Shown here: positions 7,106 to 16,358 of the stretch, one piece after another | Position numbering within the stretch: position 1 is the first letter of the stretch | Layout: each line of letters starts with the position of its first letter | Assembly (NCBI GenBank): GCA_022710975.1 | Contig: JAKLGA010000012.1 | Location: 62,001 to 126,000, forward strand | Source of the DNA: Myxococcota bacterium | GTDB taxonomy: Bacteria > Myxococcota > B64-G9 | DNA: 64,000 nucleotides | Direction: 5' to 3' | The notes under the pieces: generated by a model | Seen by the model: only the letters and a program-made list of their open reading frames with translations | What the model was told of the DNA's origin: nothing | The model's database searches: none | Program-made: the position numbers and the translations under genes

Positions 7106-10100
7106 TCACTTGGCCTGCTGGGCGCTCATGCCCTTGACGTCCTGCTTGAAGAACTCGTTGGCCTTGGCGGCGGGCATGGCCTGCTGCTCCAGCATGCCCT
7201 TGTAGAGCTCTCCCTGGACGTTGTCGTCCCCGAAGTCGATCATGTTGCGCTGGCCTGACTTGCCCTCGTCGGGCCCCTCGCTGCCCTGGATGTCCTGCGT
7301 GCCGCGGTACAGGCCGTAGGCGCCGTCCTTGAGCGCGATGGCGGTGACCGGGCCCTGGATGCCGCTGGCCAGGAACACGCCGCGGAGATCCGCCTGGCCC
7401 GCCTGGAAGCGGTCGTTCTGCTCGCCCTTGAGCTGGATGCGGCTGCCGGGCAGCGGCGTCCCGCGCGCGTCGCGCACGGTGACCCGCACCCTCCCCTCCT
7501 CGGCCAGCTCGGTCACCTCCAGGGTCAGGCCGCCCACCAGCACCAGGCTGGGCACGGTCTGCGAGCCGGCCCGGGCCAGCACCAGGTAGGCGCCCTTGCC
7601 GGGCACGTCCAGCGGCAGGCGCTCCTCGACGGGGCCGCTGCGCCCCTGGGACTGCAGGCGCACGCCGCGGTTCATGATGGGCTTCACCCCGGCCAGGTTC
7701 ACCTGGGCGAGATCGCGCAGGCTGCGCTTGACGAGGTAGAGTTTCATGAGGTCCACGCGGTAGGCCCGCAGGGCCACCTCCTTGACGTTCGTCGCGCTCA
7801 CCGGCAGGCGCGGCGTCTCGCCCGGCGGCACCACCACCACGTCGGGCACCGCCAGGCTCTGGCGCGCGAGCTCGTCGAGCGTCTCGCGCGCGTCGCGGAA
7901 GGTCTCGCGCACAGCCTCGTAGAGCTCCCTGGCCCGCGCGAGCTCGCCGCGCGCGTGGTAGATCTGGGCCATGATGTAGCGCGCCATGCCGCGGTGCTCC
8001 TCCTGGGTGGCCTCCTCGGCGACCCGTCGGCACAGCTCCAGCGATTCGCCGTACTGGCCCAGGCGGAAGTGGGCGAAGGCCTTGAGGTAGGCGATGGCCG
8101 GGGCCAGGTCGCTCTTGGCGTGGCGCTCGAGGCCCACCGCGCACCACTCCGCGGCCGGCTCGGGGCGATCGGCCTCCAGCAACGCCGAGGCCAGCGAGAA
8201 GACGGCCGGGGGCGCCTCCGGGTCCTCGGGGAAGAGGGCCAGGAAGCCGGCCATGAAGCGCTCGACCTCCTGGAGCAGGCCCGGCCGGTCGAAGCCCTCG
8301 ACCGGCTCGCCCTCGGCCACCTTGTCGGCCCGTCCGTACAGCACCTGCGAGAAGGCGTAGGCCGCCCTGGCCGCCACGTGCAGATCGGGGAAGGCACCCA
8401 GGATCTCGCGCAAGAGCGCCATGGCCTCGGCCACCTCGCCCTCGGCCTCCAGCGCGCCCACGGTGCGGATCTGGCGCAGGAACAGGGCCTCGGCCAGCCC
8501 GCGGTCGAGGTGCAGGCCGCCCTCGTGCGCCTTGAGCTTGCGGTACGCGTCCTGGACCGGGCCGATCTTCTCGAACGGCACCACCAGATCCGGGTTCCGC
8601 TCCTTGGTCAGCTCGAAGTACTTGAGGATACGCTCGGGATCCTCGAGCGCGATGGCGCTGAACAGGAGCTGCTCGAGCACGGCGGGCACGTACTCCGCGC
8701 GCAGCTCGTAGCCGCTCCACAGGGCCTCCAGATCGCGCAGCGCCTGGGCGGAGTCCTCTAACCGGGCGGCCGTCATGCCCCGGTCGTGCAGCTCGTCGGG
8801 CGTCGGCTTGACCTCGGGCCGGGCCGCGCCGGCCGGGTCGACGGTGAACGTCGTGCCCGGCCCGAGCGCCTGGACCTCCGGGTGCGCCAGGGACACCAGG
8901 CGCAGGGGAGGGAAGGCGTAGGCCCCGGGCTCCACGGCCGTGAGGCGGTAGCGCAGCTGCGCCCGCCTGCCGGCCGGGCCCAGGTGGAAGTACAGGCGCC
9001 TGCCCTCGGCGCGCAGGTGGGTGAAGTCCCCGCGCTCCACGCCCGGCTGCAGGGCGAAGCCGGGCGGGATGCGCTCCTCGAGCACGCAGTGGTCCAGCGG
9101 GGCGTCGAACTGACGCTCGAGCTCCAGCGTCACGTCCACCTCGCCGCCGGCGGGCATGCGGGGCACGTCGTTGACCCAGCGCTCACCGGTCGGCGCGATC
9201 GTGCTGAAGCCGGCCTCGATGGGCTGGCCGCGGTAGGGCAGCGGCACGGGCTCCACCCGGCGGCGGAGCGTCACCGGGCTCTTGGCGGTGGGCGACCCGT
9301 CCTGGCTGTGGCCGCTCAGCCGGGCGCTCCACCAGGCCGCGCCGTTGCCCTCGGCGATCAGCTCCAGCTCGTTGGCGCCCGGCCGGATGAGGCGCGGATC
9401 GAGCTCGAGCTCGGCCAGCCCGGCCGGGCCGATCAGCTCGGCCTGGCCGGCCGGCTGTCCGTTCAGCCTAAGCGTCACCCGCAGGCGGGCCCCCTGGCTG
9501 CGCGCCGACTCCAGCCTGGCGATGGCCCGCAGCGCCACCGCGGCCAGGCGCGGGGAGCTCCAGCCCAGCACCCGCCCCCCGGCGTGCAGCCAGGTGAGCG
9601 CACGCGCCACGCGCGGATCGGCCGGGTTCACCTGGCTGAGCAGCAGCAGCGCCCGGGTCCGGTCCAGGTCGGAGACCCAGCCCGAGGGGGCCCAGCGCTC
9701 CCAGGGCGTGCCCGGCGGGGTCTCGGCCAGCGGATCGCCGATCACCGCCGCCACCTCGGCGGCCTGCTCGGGCCGGCCGAGGGCCAGCCAGGCCAGGCCG
9801 AGCAGCGCCTGAGCGCCCAGGCCCAGATCGCGCCGCAGGCGGTGCAGGCGGTGGAGCTGGACCGCCGGCACCTGCGCCTCGCCGAGCTGGGCCAGGGCGT
9901 GCAGGATCTCGGCCCGGCGCAAGAAGTCCTCGGGCGGCAGGCTGGCCAGGCTGGCCTGGAGGAGCTGGGCGGCCGCGTCCAGCTCGGCCTGCGGCTGGCG
10001 CCAGCCGAGCTCCTCCGCCCGGACGCGGGCGCGGGCCAGGGCCTCGACGGCCGCGGCGGTCACCTCCAGGCTGGTGGCGCCGTCCTCGCTCCAGCCCCAG

Positions 10101-13100
10101 CCGCCCTCGCTGTTGCGCGCCGACAGCAGCCAGGCCAGCTCGGCCCGCAGGCGGGTGCGCACCCCCGCGAGCAGGGTGGCGTCGGCCTCGGGGCCGAGCA
10201 GCTCGAGGATGGCCAGATCGACGAGCGCCGCGTGGGGGCCGCGGCCACCCAGGGCGGCGCTGGGCGAGCAGCCCTGGCAGTCGCCCAGGAAGAAGCTCGC
10301 CAGGCGCGTGCCCAGGCGCACGCCCAGGCGCGGCTCGCGCAGCCCCTCGGCCAGGTGGAGGCTGCGCTGCTCGCGGCCCGTGAGCAGGCCCTGGCTGCCC
10401 ACCTCCAGCCGCACGCCCCGGGCGCGCACCGGCACGGCCAGCTCGAGCCGGTCTGTCAGGGCGCCGGCCTGCGCCTCCAGCGCGAGCACCAGGGACTGGC
10501 CGGCCTCGCCCGCCGCGAGCTCGGGGAAGGCGTGAGCGGCCACCCCGTGGGCGGGCACGTCCAGCTCGGCGGCCTGGGCCTTGCCCCCAGCCGTGAGCGA
10601 CAGGCGCGCCTTGCGCGCCTCGGCGGTGTCGTTGAACACCCGGGCCACCGGCAGCACCCTGTCGCCCGACTCGAGCTCGGGCGGCAGGTCGAGCCGCGCC
10701 CAGAACGCCTTCGCGGTGCGCAGCTCCTTGCGCGCCTCGCCCACCAGGGTGTCGCGGGTGACCCCGCGGGCGGTCACCCGCCAGCGCGAGATGCCGTCGG
10801 GCATGCGCACGGCGAGGCCGGCCACGCCGTCCGGGCCGGTGCGCACGTCCGCGCGGAACAGCGCGCCCTCCTCGAAGGCCCTGCGCCAGCGGGCGTCCTT
10901 GCCGCCCATCACGCCGGCCTTGCCCATCATGACCTTGGAGACCCTGCCGCCGACACGGCCGAAGCCCGCGCCGCCGCCCCCGGAGCCGTAGCCCACGGAG
11001 CCTAGCCCGCCCACGCCCATGGACTCGCGCGCGGCCAGCGAGTCGAACTCGCCGATGGCCTTCTCGGTCATCGCCCGCCGGCGGGAGCTGAGCGCGGCCA
11101 TGGCGGCCGAACCCTGGGTCTCGTCGACCTCGGCCCGCTCCACCTCGGCGGCCTCCACGGCCGGGAAGCGGTTGAGGTTGGAGGCCCGCGGCGCGAGCTC
11201 CTCCAGATCGCGGCTGCGCGCGAAGACCGAGTCCAGGCTGGGCGTGAGGTCGGGGAAGGCCTCCAACAGGGCCTCGTCCACCACGCTGAGCAGGAACTCG
11301 GCGTCGGCCGGCCGGCCGTCCTGGTCGCGGGCGGTCAGCGTCAGCTGCACCTCCTCGCCCGGCGCGACCTCCTCGCGATCCGCGCGGATCTCCACCTGGA
11401 GCTCGCGCGACACCTCCAGGCTGCGGGTGGTGTGGTGCAGCCGGTCGCCCTCCAGCGCCACCGCCGCCACCTGGAAGGCGGGCACCAGCGCGTCTCGCAC
11501 CGGCACCTCGAGCGCGGTCTCGCCCGGCGCCACCACCAGGGCGCGATGCTCGAGCACGCGCTCGGTCTCCACGGTGACCAGCACCAGGGCCCGGGCCGGC
11601 AGCGTGCTGCGCAGGCTGAGCTTGGCCGGCCGGCCCAGGGTCTGCACGGGCCGATCGATCTCCAGGGACAGGCGCGGCTCGTCGGCGCCCCTGGCGTGGA
11701 GCGCCAGCTCGCTCACCACGGGCTCGCCCGCGCCGTCGCGGGCGCTCAGCCGGACCACGTAGCTGCCCGGGTGGGCCAGACGCACGGGCACCCGGGCCAG
11801 GCCCTCCGCCGGCACCGTCACCTGCTGGTCGAACACCCGGCGCTCGCCCTGGGAGGGTGGCACCTGCTCGAGCACCTCGAGGCGGGCGGTGGCCGCGCGG
11901 GGATCGCCCTGTGGGCCCTCGGCGTGCACCAGCAACTCGAATGGCTGGCCGGCGAACAGGCCCTCGCGGCCGGCCTCCAGGCGCAGGCGCAGATCGCTGG
12001 CGGCCACCAGCACCCGGGCCTCGGCCTGCTGGAAGGCGCCCAGCAGGCGGAAGTGCAACACGAGCGTGCGGTTCTCCTCGAACTCGCGGGTGGCGAAGGA
12101 GAAGGGCAGCCGGCCCTGGGTGTCGGTGCGCCCCGTCTCCACGCGCGGGCCGCCGTCGTACCAGTACTGCACCTCCACGTCCGGGGCGGGCGTGCCGTGG
12201 GCGTGGCGCACCGTGAAGCTGCCCTGGGCGGGTTCGCCGCGGTGGACCACCGGGTGGTCCAGGCGCACCTCCAGATCGTAGGGCAGGCGCCGGTGGGCCT
12301 GGACCTCGAAGCGGGCGCTGAAGCTGTCCCCCTTGATGTGGTTGAGGCTCACGGAGTACGCCCCGGGCGGCGCGTCGGGCTCCAGGACGAGCGCTCGCTC
12401 GAACACCCCGAACTCGTCGAGGCGCACCTTCTCCTCGAGCAGGCTGCGGCCGCGGGCGTCGCGCACCCACAGCTCGAGCGTCTCGCCGGCGGCGGTGGCG
12501 TACAGACCGTCCCTGGCGTCGCGGAACACGCCGCTGAGGTGCACGCGCTCACCCGGCCGGTAGACCGGCCGATCGCTGAGCACCAGGGCGCGGCGGTTGA
12601 GCACCTCGGGCGGGTTGGTGAGCGGGGTGGCGCCGCCCAGCCAGGCCAGGTGCTCGCCGCGCGAGGCGAAGACCTGGAGCTGGCTGCCGTCGGCCTCCTC
12701 CGGCAGCTTCACGCGCAGCGCTCCCTGGGCGTCGGTCTCACCCTCGCCGACGATCTTCGCCCCGTCGCTCACCAGCACCCGGGCGCCCGGCGCCGGGGCC
12801 AGGGTGCGCAGGTCCTGGGTGAACACGAACAGCTCGCGGTAGCCGGCCTTGGCCACGACGGCCAGGTCCGTGACCAGCAGGGCGGTGGTGGCCTCGAGCT
12901 TGCCGGCCCCCAGGCCGAGCAGGTACAGGCCCGGCCGGTCGAGCGGCAGCTCGGCCTGCTGCTCGACGCGCGCCATGGGCCGGTAGCCGGGGATGGGCAC
13001 GCTCCAGGTGAGGTCCGGGCTGCACAGGGCGATGTCCACCTCGGTCAGCGCGTCCAGGCCGAAGCGGTCGCGGAAGAAGTCCTCCGCCACCAGCCGGTAG

Positions 13101-14701
13101 GCGCGCACCTCGAGGCCCTCGAGGTTGCGGGCGCGCAGCTTCAGGCTCGGGGTCTGATCGCTCCTGAAGTTCTCGGGCGACTCCACCAGCAGGGATGGTT
13201 GCTCGAGCTGGCTCAGGCGCTGGTCGGCCTCGCCCGCGCTCGGGCTCTTGCCGTCCGCGCGGGCCTTCTGGTAGGCCTCCTTGGCGCGCACCACGTCGCC
13301 CCGGCGCTCGTGGATCTCGCCGGCCAGCAGCCAGCCCTCGTGGCCCTTGGGGTCCTGGGCGAACTTGGCGGTCAGCAGCGCGAGCACCCGCAGCGCGCCG
13401 TCCAGGTCCTTGGCCTCCAGGCGCGCCTGGGCCCCGCGCAGCAACGCCTCGGGGGCGAAGGCGGCGGCCGGGTGCTTGTCGGCGAACTCCTCGAACGCGG
13501 CGGCGGCCTCGGGCCAGCGCTTGGCCTGCGCGGCGGCCTGGGCCTTGGCGGCCCGGGCGTCCTCGATGCCCCGCCGGGCCTGGGTCCAGAACTCGTGGGC
13601 CGGGTGGTGCTTCAGGTACTCCTGGAAGGCGGCCACGGCCTCGTCGTGCCGGCCCTGCGCCAGGAGCGACACCGCCAGGTGGTAGCGGGCCGGGGCCAGA
13701 TCCTCCTCGGGCTTGCCCTCGGCGAGCAGCGCGCGCAGCTCGTCCTCGGCCGCGGCGTGCTGGCCGCGGGCGAGCGGCGCGAGCGCGATCTCCAGGCGCG
13801 CCTCGGCGGCGCGCTTGTGCTGCGGGTAGGCCGCCAGGAAGCTCCTGAGCGCGGCCTGGCCCAGGGCCAGCTCGGCCCCGCCCGACGGGGCGGGCATGCC
13901 GAAGGTGCGGGACAGCAGCCAGCTCGCCTCGGCGGCGTGCGGCGAGCGCGGGGTCTGGGCCAGGAGATCGCGCAGGTGGCGCCGGGCGGTGCGGGGATCG
14001 CCCTGCTTGATCAGGCACTCGGCCGCGCGCAGCTCGAGCTCGTCCGGCTGCGGGGGCAGCGGCTTCTGCTGGAGCAGCGCCTGGTACCAGGCGGCCGCGT
14101 CCGCGTGGCGCTCCTGCGCGACCAGGGCCCGGCCCACCTTGCGCTCGATCTCGGCGCGCAGCCCGGGCTCCTCGGCCAGCTCCAGGGCTGCCCGGTAGAG
14201 CTGCTCGGCGCGGGCCGGCTCGGCCGCCTTGCCGGGGGTGGCCGGCTCCAGGCGCTCGTCGCCGAGCAGCACCAGGCGCCGGGCCACGGCGCCCGACCGG
14301 GCGCGGCCCTGGACCCCGTTCAGCCCCTCGGCGAACAGCCGCTCCGCGGCCTCGAAGTCGCCCTTGCGCGCCAGGCACTCGGCCAGGCCGAAGCGGGCCC
14401 GCGAGGCGTGCGCGCTGCCGGACGGGGCCAGCCGCTGGACCTCCCGGTAGTCGTCCGCGGCCGCCTCCAGCTTGCCGGCGTTCAGCTCCGCCCGGGCCCG
14501 GAGCAGCTTCGACTCGAGCGGCGCGCCCTCGAGGGCGCGGAGCAGGCGGAGCGCCGCGGACAGGTCACCGGCCGCCATGGCCCGCAGCCCCTCGAGCAGG
14601 CGCACGTCCCGATCTCCTCCCCCGGCGCGGGCCGGGCCGGCGAGCGGCAGCAGGGCGAGCGCGGACAGCATGGCCAGCAGCCTGGTGAGCGCCTTGGGCA
14701 T
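7106..14701 (-). CDS. Very large TPR / alpha-2-macroglobulin-like protein
   Basis: This is a 2531-residue secreted protein. A signal peptide (MPKALTRLLAMLSALALLPLAGPARA) is followed by TPR-like repeats to about residue 495. Alpha-2-macroglobulin MG domains begin near 500 (LSDRPVYRPGERVHLSGVFRD near 707), with a bait-type MG region near 1100-1200 and the A2M core near 1280 (MPDGISRWRVTARGV). A terpenoid-cyclase-like helical domain spans about 1470-1750, then come a further MG domain (about 1845), a second TPR block (about 1977-2285) and a terminal beta domain. A Gly-rich stretch at about 1220-1245 resembles a flexible bait. No CxEQ thioester is seen; that region reads GDCQGCSPSA. It may be a periplasmic protease trap or envelope scaffold. 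AAAGGAG lies 8 bases before the ATG; the upstream methyltransferase is on the same strand. Confidence 0.88.
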   Translation of the reverse strand: MPKALTRLLAMLSALALLPLAGPARAGGGDRDVRLLEGLRAMAAGDLSAALRLLRALEGAPLESKLLRARAELNAGKLEAAADDYREVQRLAPSGSAHASRARFGLAECLARKGDFEAAERLFAEGLNGVQGRARSGAVARRLVLLGDERLEPATPGKAAEPARAEQLYRAALELAEEPGLRAEIERKVGRALVAQERHADAAAWYQALLQQKPLPPQPDELELRAAECLIKQGDPRTARRHLRDLLAQTPRSPHAAEASWLLSRTFGMPAPSGGAELALGQAALRSFLAAYPQHKRAAEARLEIALAPLARGQHAAAEDELRALLAEGKPEEDLAPARYHLAVSLLAQGRHDEAVAAFQEYLKHHPAHEFWTQARRGIEDARAAKAQAAAQAKRWPEAAAAFEEFADKHPAAAFAPEALLRGAQARLEAKDLDGALRVLALLTAKFAQDPKGHEGWLLAGEIHERRGDVVRAKEAYQKARADGKSPSAGEADQRLSQLEQPSLLVESPENFRSDQTPSLKLRARNLEGLEVRAYRLVAEDFFRDRFGLDALTEVDIALCSPDLTWSVPIPGYRPMARVEQQAELPLDRPGLYLLGLGAGKLEATTALLVTDLAVVAKAGYRELFVFTQDLRTLAPAPGARVLVSDGAKIVGEGETDAQGALRVKLPEEADGSQLQVFASRGEHLAWLGGATPLTNPPEVLNRRALVLSDRPVYRPGERVHLSGVFRDARDGLYATAAGETLELWVRDARGRSLLEEKVRLDEFGVFERALVLEPDAPPGAYSVSLNHIKGDSFSARFEVQAHRRLPYDLEVRLDHPVVHRGEPAQGSFTVRHAHGTPAPDVEVQYWYDGGPRVETGRTDTQGRLPFSFATREFEENRTLVLHFRLLGAFQQAEARVLVAASDLRLRLEAGREGLFAGQPFELLVHAEGPQGDPRAATARLEVLEQVPPSQGERRVFDQQVTVPAEGLARVPVRLAHPGSYVVRLSARDGAGEPVVSELALHARGADEPRLSLEIDRPVQTLGRPAKLSLRSTLPARALVLVTVETERVLEHRALVVAPGETALEVPVRDALVPAFQVAAVALEGDRLHHTTRSLEVSRELQVEIRADREEVAPGEEVQLTLTARDQDGRPADAEFLLSVVDEALLEAFPDLTPSLDSVFARSRDLEELAPRASNLNRFPAVEAAEVERAEVDETQGSAAMAALSSRRRAMTEKAIGEFDSLAARESMGVGGLGSVGYGSGGGGAGFGRVGGRVSKVMMGKAGVMGGKDARWRRAFEEGALFRADVRTGPDGVAGLAVRMPDGISRWRVTARGVTRDTLVGEARKELRTAKAFWARLDLPPELESGDRVLPVARVFNDTAEARKARLSLTAGGKAQAAELDVPAHGVAAHAFPELAAGEAGQSLVLALEAQAGALTDRLELAVPVRARGVRLEVGSQGLLTGREQRSLHLAEGLREPRLGVRLGTRLASFFLGDCQGCSPSAALGGRGPHAALVDLAILELLGPEADATLLAGVRTRLRAELAWLLSARNSEGGWGWSEDGATSLEVTAAAVEALARARVRAEELGWRQPQAELDAAAQLLQASLASLPPEDFLRRAEILHALAQLGEAQVPAVQLHRLHRLRRDLGLGAQALLGLAWLALGRPEQAAEVAAVIGDPLAETPPGTPWERWAPSGWVSDLDRTRALLLLSQVNPADPRVARALTWLHAGGRVLGWSSPRLAAVALRAIARLESARSQGARLRVTLRLNGQPAGQAELIGPAGLAELELDPRLIRPGANELELIAEGNGAAWWSARLSGHSQDGSPTAKSPVTLRRRVEPVPLPYRGQPIEAGFSTIAPTGERWVNDVPRMPAGGEVDVTLELERQFDAPLDHCVLEERIPPGFALQPGVERGDFTHLRAEGRRLYFHLGPAGRRAQLRYRLTAVEPGAYAFPPLRLVSLAHPEVQALGPGTTFTVDPAGAARPEVKPTPDELHDRGMTAARLEDSAQALRDLEALWSGYELRAEYVPAVLEQLLFSAIALEDPERILKYFELTKERNPDLVVPFEKIGPVQDAYRKLKAHEGGLHLDRGLAEALFLRQIRTVGALEAEGEVAEAMALLREILGAFPDLHVAARAAYAFSQVLYGRADKVAEGEPVEGFDRPGLLQEVERFMAGFLALFPEDPEAPPAVFSLASALLEADRPEPAAEWCAVGLERHAKSDLAPAIAYLKAFAHFRLGQYGESLELCRRVAEEATQEEHRGMARYIMAQIYHARGELARARELYEAVRETFRDARETLDELARQSLAVPDVVVVPPGETPRLPVSATNVKEVALRAYRVDLMKLYLVKRSLRDLAQVNLAGVKPIMNRGVRLQSQGRSGPVEERLPLDVPGKGAYLVLARAGSQTVPSLVLVGGLTLEVTELAEEGRVRVTVRDARGTPLPGSRIQLKGEQNDRFQAGQADLRGVFLASGIQGPVTAIALKDGAYGLYRGTQDIQGSEGPDEGKSGQRNMIDFGDDNVQGELYKGMLEQQAMPAAKANEFFKQDVKGMSAQQAK

Positions 14702-14736
14702 GGGGACGGCTCCTTTCCGGGAGACTCCTGTCGGCT

Positions 14737-15558
14737 CTAGTGGACGGAGGGCACGTTCTCGTTCCGGCCGGGCTTGGGACCACCTCCGGCGCTCCGCGGT
14801 TCCAGCCCTGCCTCCCACAGCTGCATGACGTCGTCCGGGCCAGGCGGGCTCCCGCGGAAATCCCCGTGGCGTTCCAGCGCCTTGAGCCCGGCCCGCGCGA
14901 GCAGCCCAGGGATCTCCCCGGGCGGGAACAGGCGCAGGTGGAGCTCGGTGGTGAAGGGCTGGCCGTCCTCCGTCCGGGGCGAGAACCGGTAGCGGACGAG
15001 GCTGATGCGCGTGGCCGGGTCGTAGCGCTGGCTCTCGGACACGTCGTACGTGAGCCCGCGCAGGCGCAGGGAGCGCAGCGGCAGGCCGTCCTCCCCGCCG
15101 TGCTCCGCGAGGAGATCCGGGCGCGGCACGCTGAGGTCGAACAGGAAGCGGCCGCCGGGCGCGAGGTGCTCGGCCACGCGGGCGAGGCAGGCCGCGAGCG
15201 AGGCGTCGTCGAGCAGGTGCATGAGCCCGTTCAGCGGCGCGAGCACCAGGTGGTAACGGCGGGGGAGGCTGAAGGCGGCCATGTCGGCCTGGACGAGCCC
15301 GACGCGGGCGGCGAGCGGCGGGGGCAGGCGCGCCACCCGCTCCCGCGCCCGCGCCAGCATGGCCGGGGCGTTGTCGAGCCCGTCCACCTCGAGGCCGGCC
15401 CCGGCCAGCGCGCACAGCACCCGGCCCGTACCGCAGCCCAGCTCCAGGGCCGGGCCGCCGAGCACGGCCGCGCGGGCCGTGTACCAGGCCACGTCGGCCC
15501 GGAACGGAGCGTACTCCGCCTCGTAGCGCTCGGGGTCGGCGTAGTAGGGCTGGTCCAC
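14737..15558 (-). CDS. Class I SAM-dependent methyltransferase
   Basis: This 273-residue cytoplasmic protein has a Rossmann methyltransferase fold: motif I LELGCGTGRV, an acidic residue at the end of strand 2 (VDGLDNAPAML), motif II region GLVQADMAAF and post-motif LAPGGRFLFDLSV. The substrate is unknown. A GTG start at 15558 (VDQPYYADPERYEAEY) is chosen because homology to YxxExYxxxxxxY-type methyltransferases begins there and no upstream start fits. It lies 35 bases upstream of the giant alpha-2-macroglobulin gene and is probably cotranscribed with it. Confidence 0.85.
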   Translation of the reverse strand: MDQPYYADPERYEAEYAPFRADVAWYTARAAVLGGPALELGCGTGRVLCALAGAGLEVDGLDNAPAMLARARERVARLPPPLAARVGLVQADMAAFSLPRRYHLVLAPLNGLMHLLDDASLAACLARVAEHLAPGGRFLFDLSVPRPDLLAEHGGEDGLPLRSLRLRGLTYDVSESQRYDPATRISLVRYRFSPRTEDGQPFTTELHLRLFPPGEIPGLLARAGLKALERHGDFRGSPPGPDDVMQLWEAGLEPRSAGGGPKPGRNENVPSVH

Positions 15559-15600
15559 GGGCGGCGATTGTACCGCGTCCCGACCCGCTTGCGATTTCTT

Positions 15601-15630
15601 TTGACCCCGGGTGGCGGGGAGTTGTATATC
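15601..15630 (+). promoter_or_regulatory. Sigma70-type promoter for the Cys-rich lipoprotein gene
   Basis: TTGACC (15601-15606) and TATATC (15625-15630) with an 18-base spacer sit 48 bases before the ATG, in a locally AT-rich divergent intergenic region. Confidence 0.55.
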
Positions 15631-15678
15631 CTGGCCACTGTCGAAGTCAGGCGGGAGCGGACCAAACGAGGTGAATCC

Positions 15679-16134
15679 ATGAAGCGGTTCAGCTTTGCTG
15701 TGTGTGTCGTGCTCGTGGGCGTGCTGTGTGTGGGGTTCGGCTGCGAGTCCAGCGCGCCGCGGGAGAACGCGTGCGATCCCAACCCCTGCGTGGACGAGAA
15801 CTTCGATCCCCTGGTGGCGCACCGCTCGCTCTGCACCGCCACCTCCGAGGGGGCGATCTGCGACTGCGACTGGGACTACCTCGACAACGCCGACGGCGTG
15901 TGCGCCTACCAGTGGTGCATCCCGGGCTGCGAGCTCAATCAGCACTGCGAGATCGTGGGCAGCGCGCTGGCCGCCACCTGCGAGGCCAACGTGTGCGAGC
16001 CGGCCTGCGACCCCCTGGACGTGTGCGTCGAGAGCGCGGACGCCGATGGCAACCAGATCTTCGTGTGCGGCTGCGGCGCCGAGGGCGAGATCTGCGAGGA
16101 CCCGGCCACCTGCGTGGATCACGCCTGCACCTGA
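15679..16134 (+). CDS. Small secreted Cys-rich protein, probable lipoprotein
   Basis: This 151-residue protein has a signal sequence MKRFSFAVCVVLVGVLCVGFGC whose final Cys is a plausible though non-ideal lipidation site. The mature part carries about 18 cysteines in EGF-like spacing (DPNPCVDENF..., CDCDWDYL, CGCGAEGEICEDPATCVDHACT). Such modules are frequent on deltaproteobacterial surface lipoproteins and are usually disulfide-bonded. No enzymatic motif is visible. The gene has its own promoter and is followed by a structured intergenic hairpin, so it looks monocistronic. Confidence 0.8.
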   Translation: MKRFSFAVCVVLVGVLCVGFGCESSAPRENACDPNPCVDENFDPLVAHRSLCTATSEGAICDCDWDYLDNADGVCAYQWCIPGCELNQHCEIVGSALAATCEANVCEPACDPLDVCVESADADGNQIFVCGCGAEGEICEDPATCVDHACT

Positions 16135-16200
16135 GGCTCGCTCTCTCCGTTCGACCCTCCCTCCACGAGGCTGACCCGCGAGGTTGTTTGTCTCCCTGCA

Positions 16201-16246
16201 GTGGACGTGTGTAGCCTGGGGGATTCAATCCCCTGGCCCCGTCCAC
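16201..16246 (+). terminator. Long two-tier hairpin in an intergenic region (possible terminator or structured leader)
   Basis: An outer stem GTGGACG (16201-16207) pairs with CGTCCAC (16240-16246) and an inner stem GGGGA pairs with TCCCC around the loop TTCAA. No U tract follows. It sits 67 bases after the Cys-rich lipoprotein and 113 bases before the P-domain lipoprotein, so it could terminate the first gene or belong to the leader of the second. Confidence 0.4.
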
Positions 16247-16358
16247 CTTCGAAATCCAATTATTTCAAGTTGTTGTGTAGAATCTTGGGCTGGCATGGGA
16301 AGTGCTAAGACGCGGTGCGGCATCCCTGGGCGGCAGCCTGGATGATCGAGGAAGCTCA

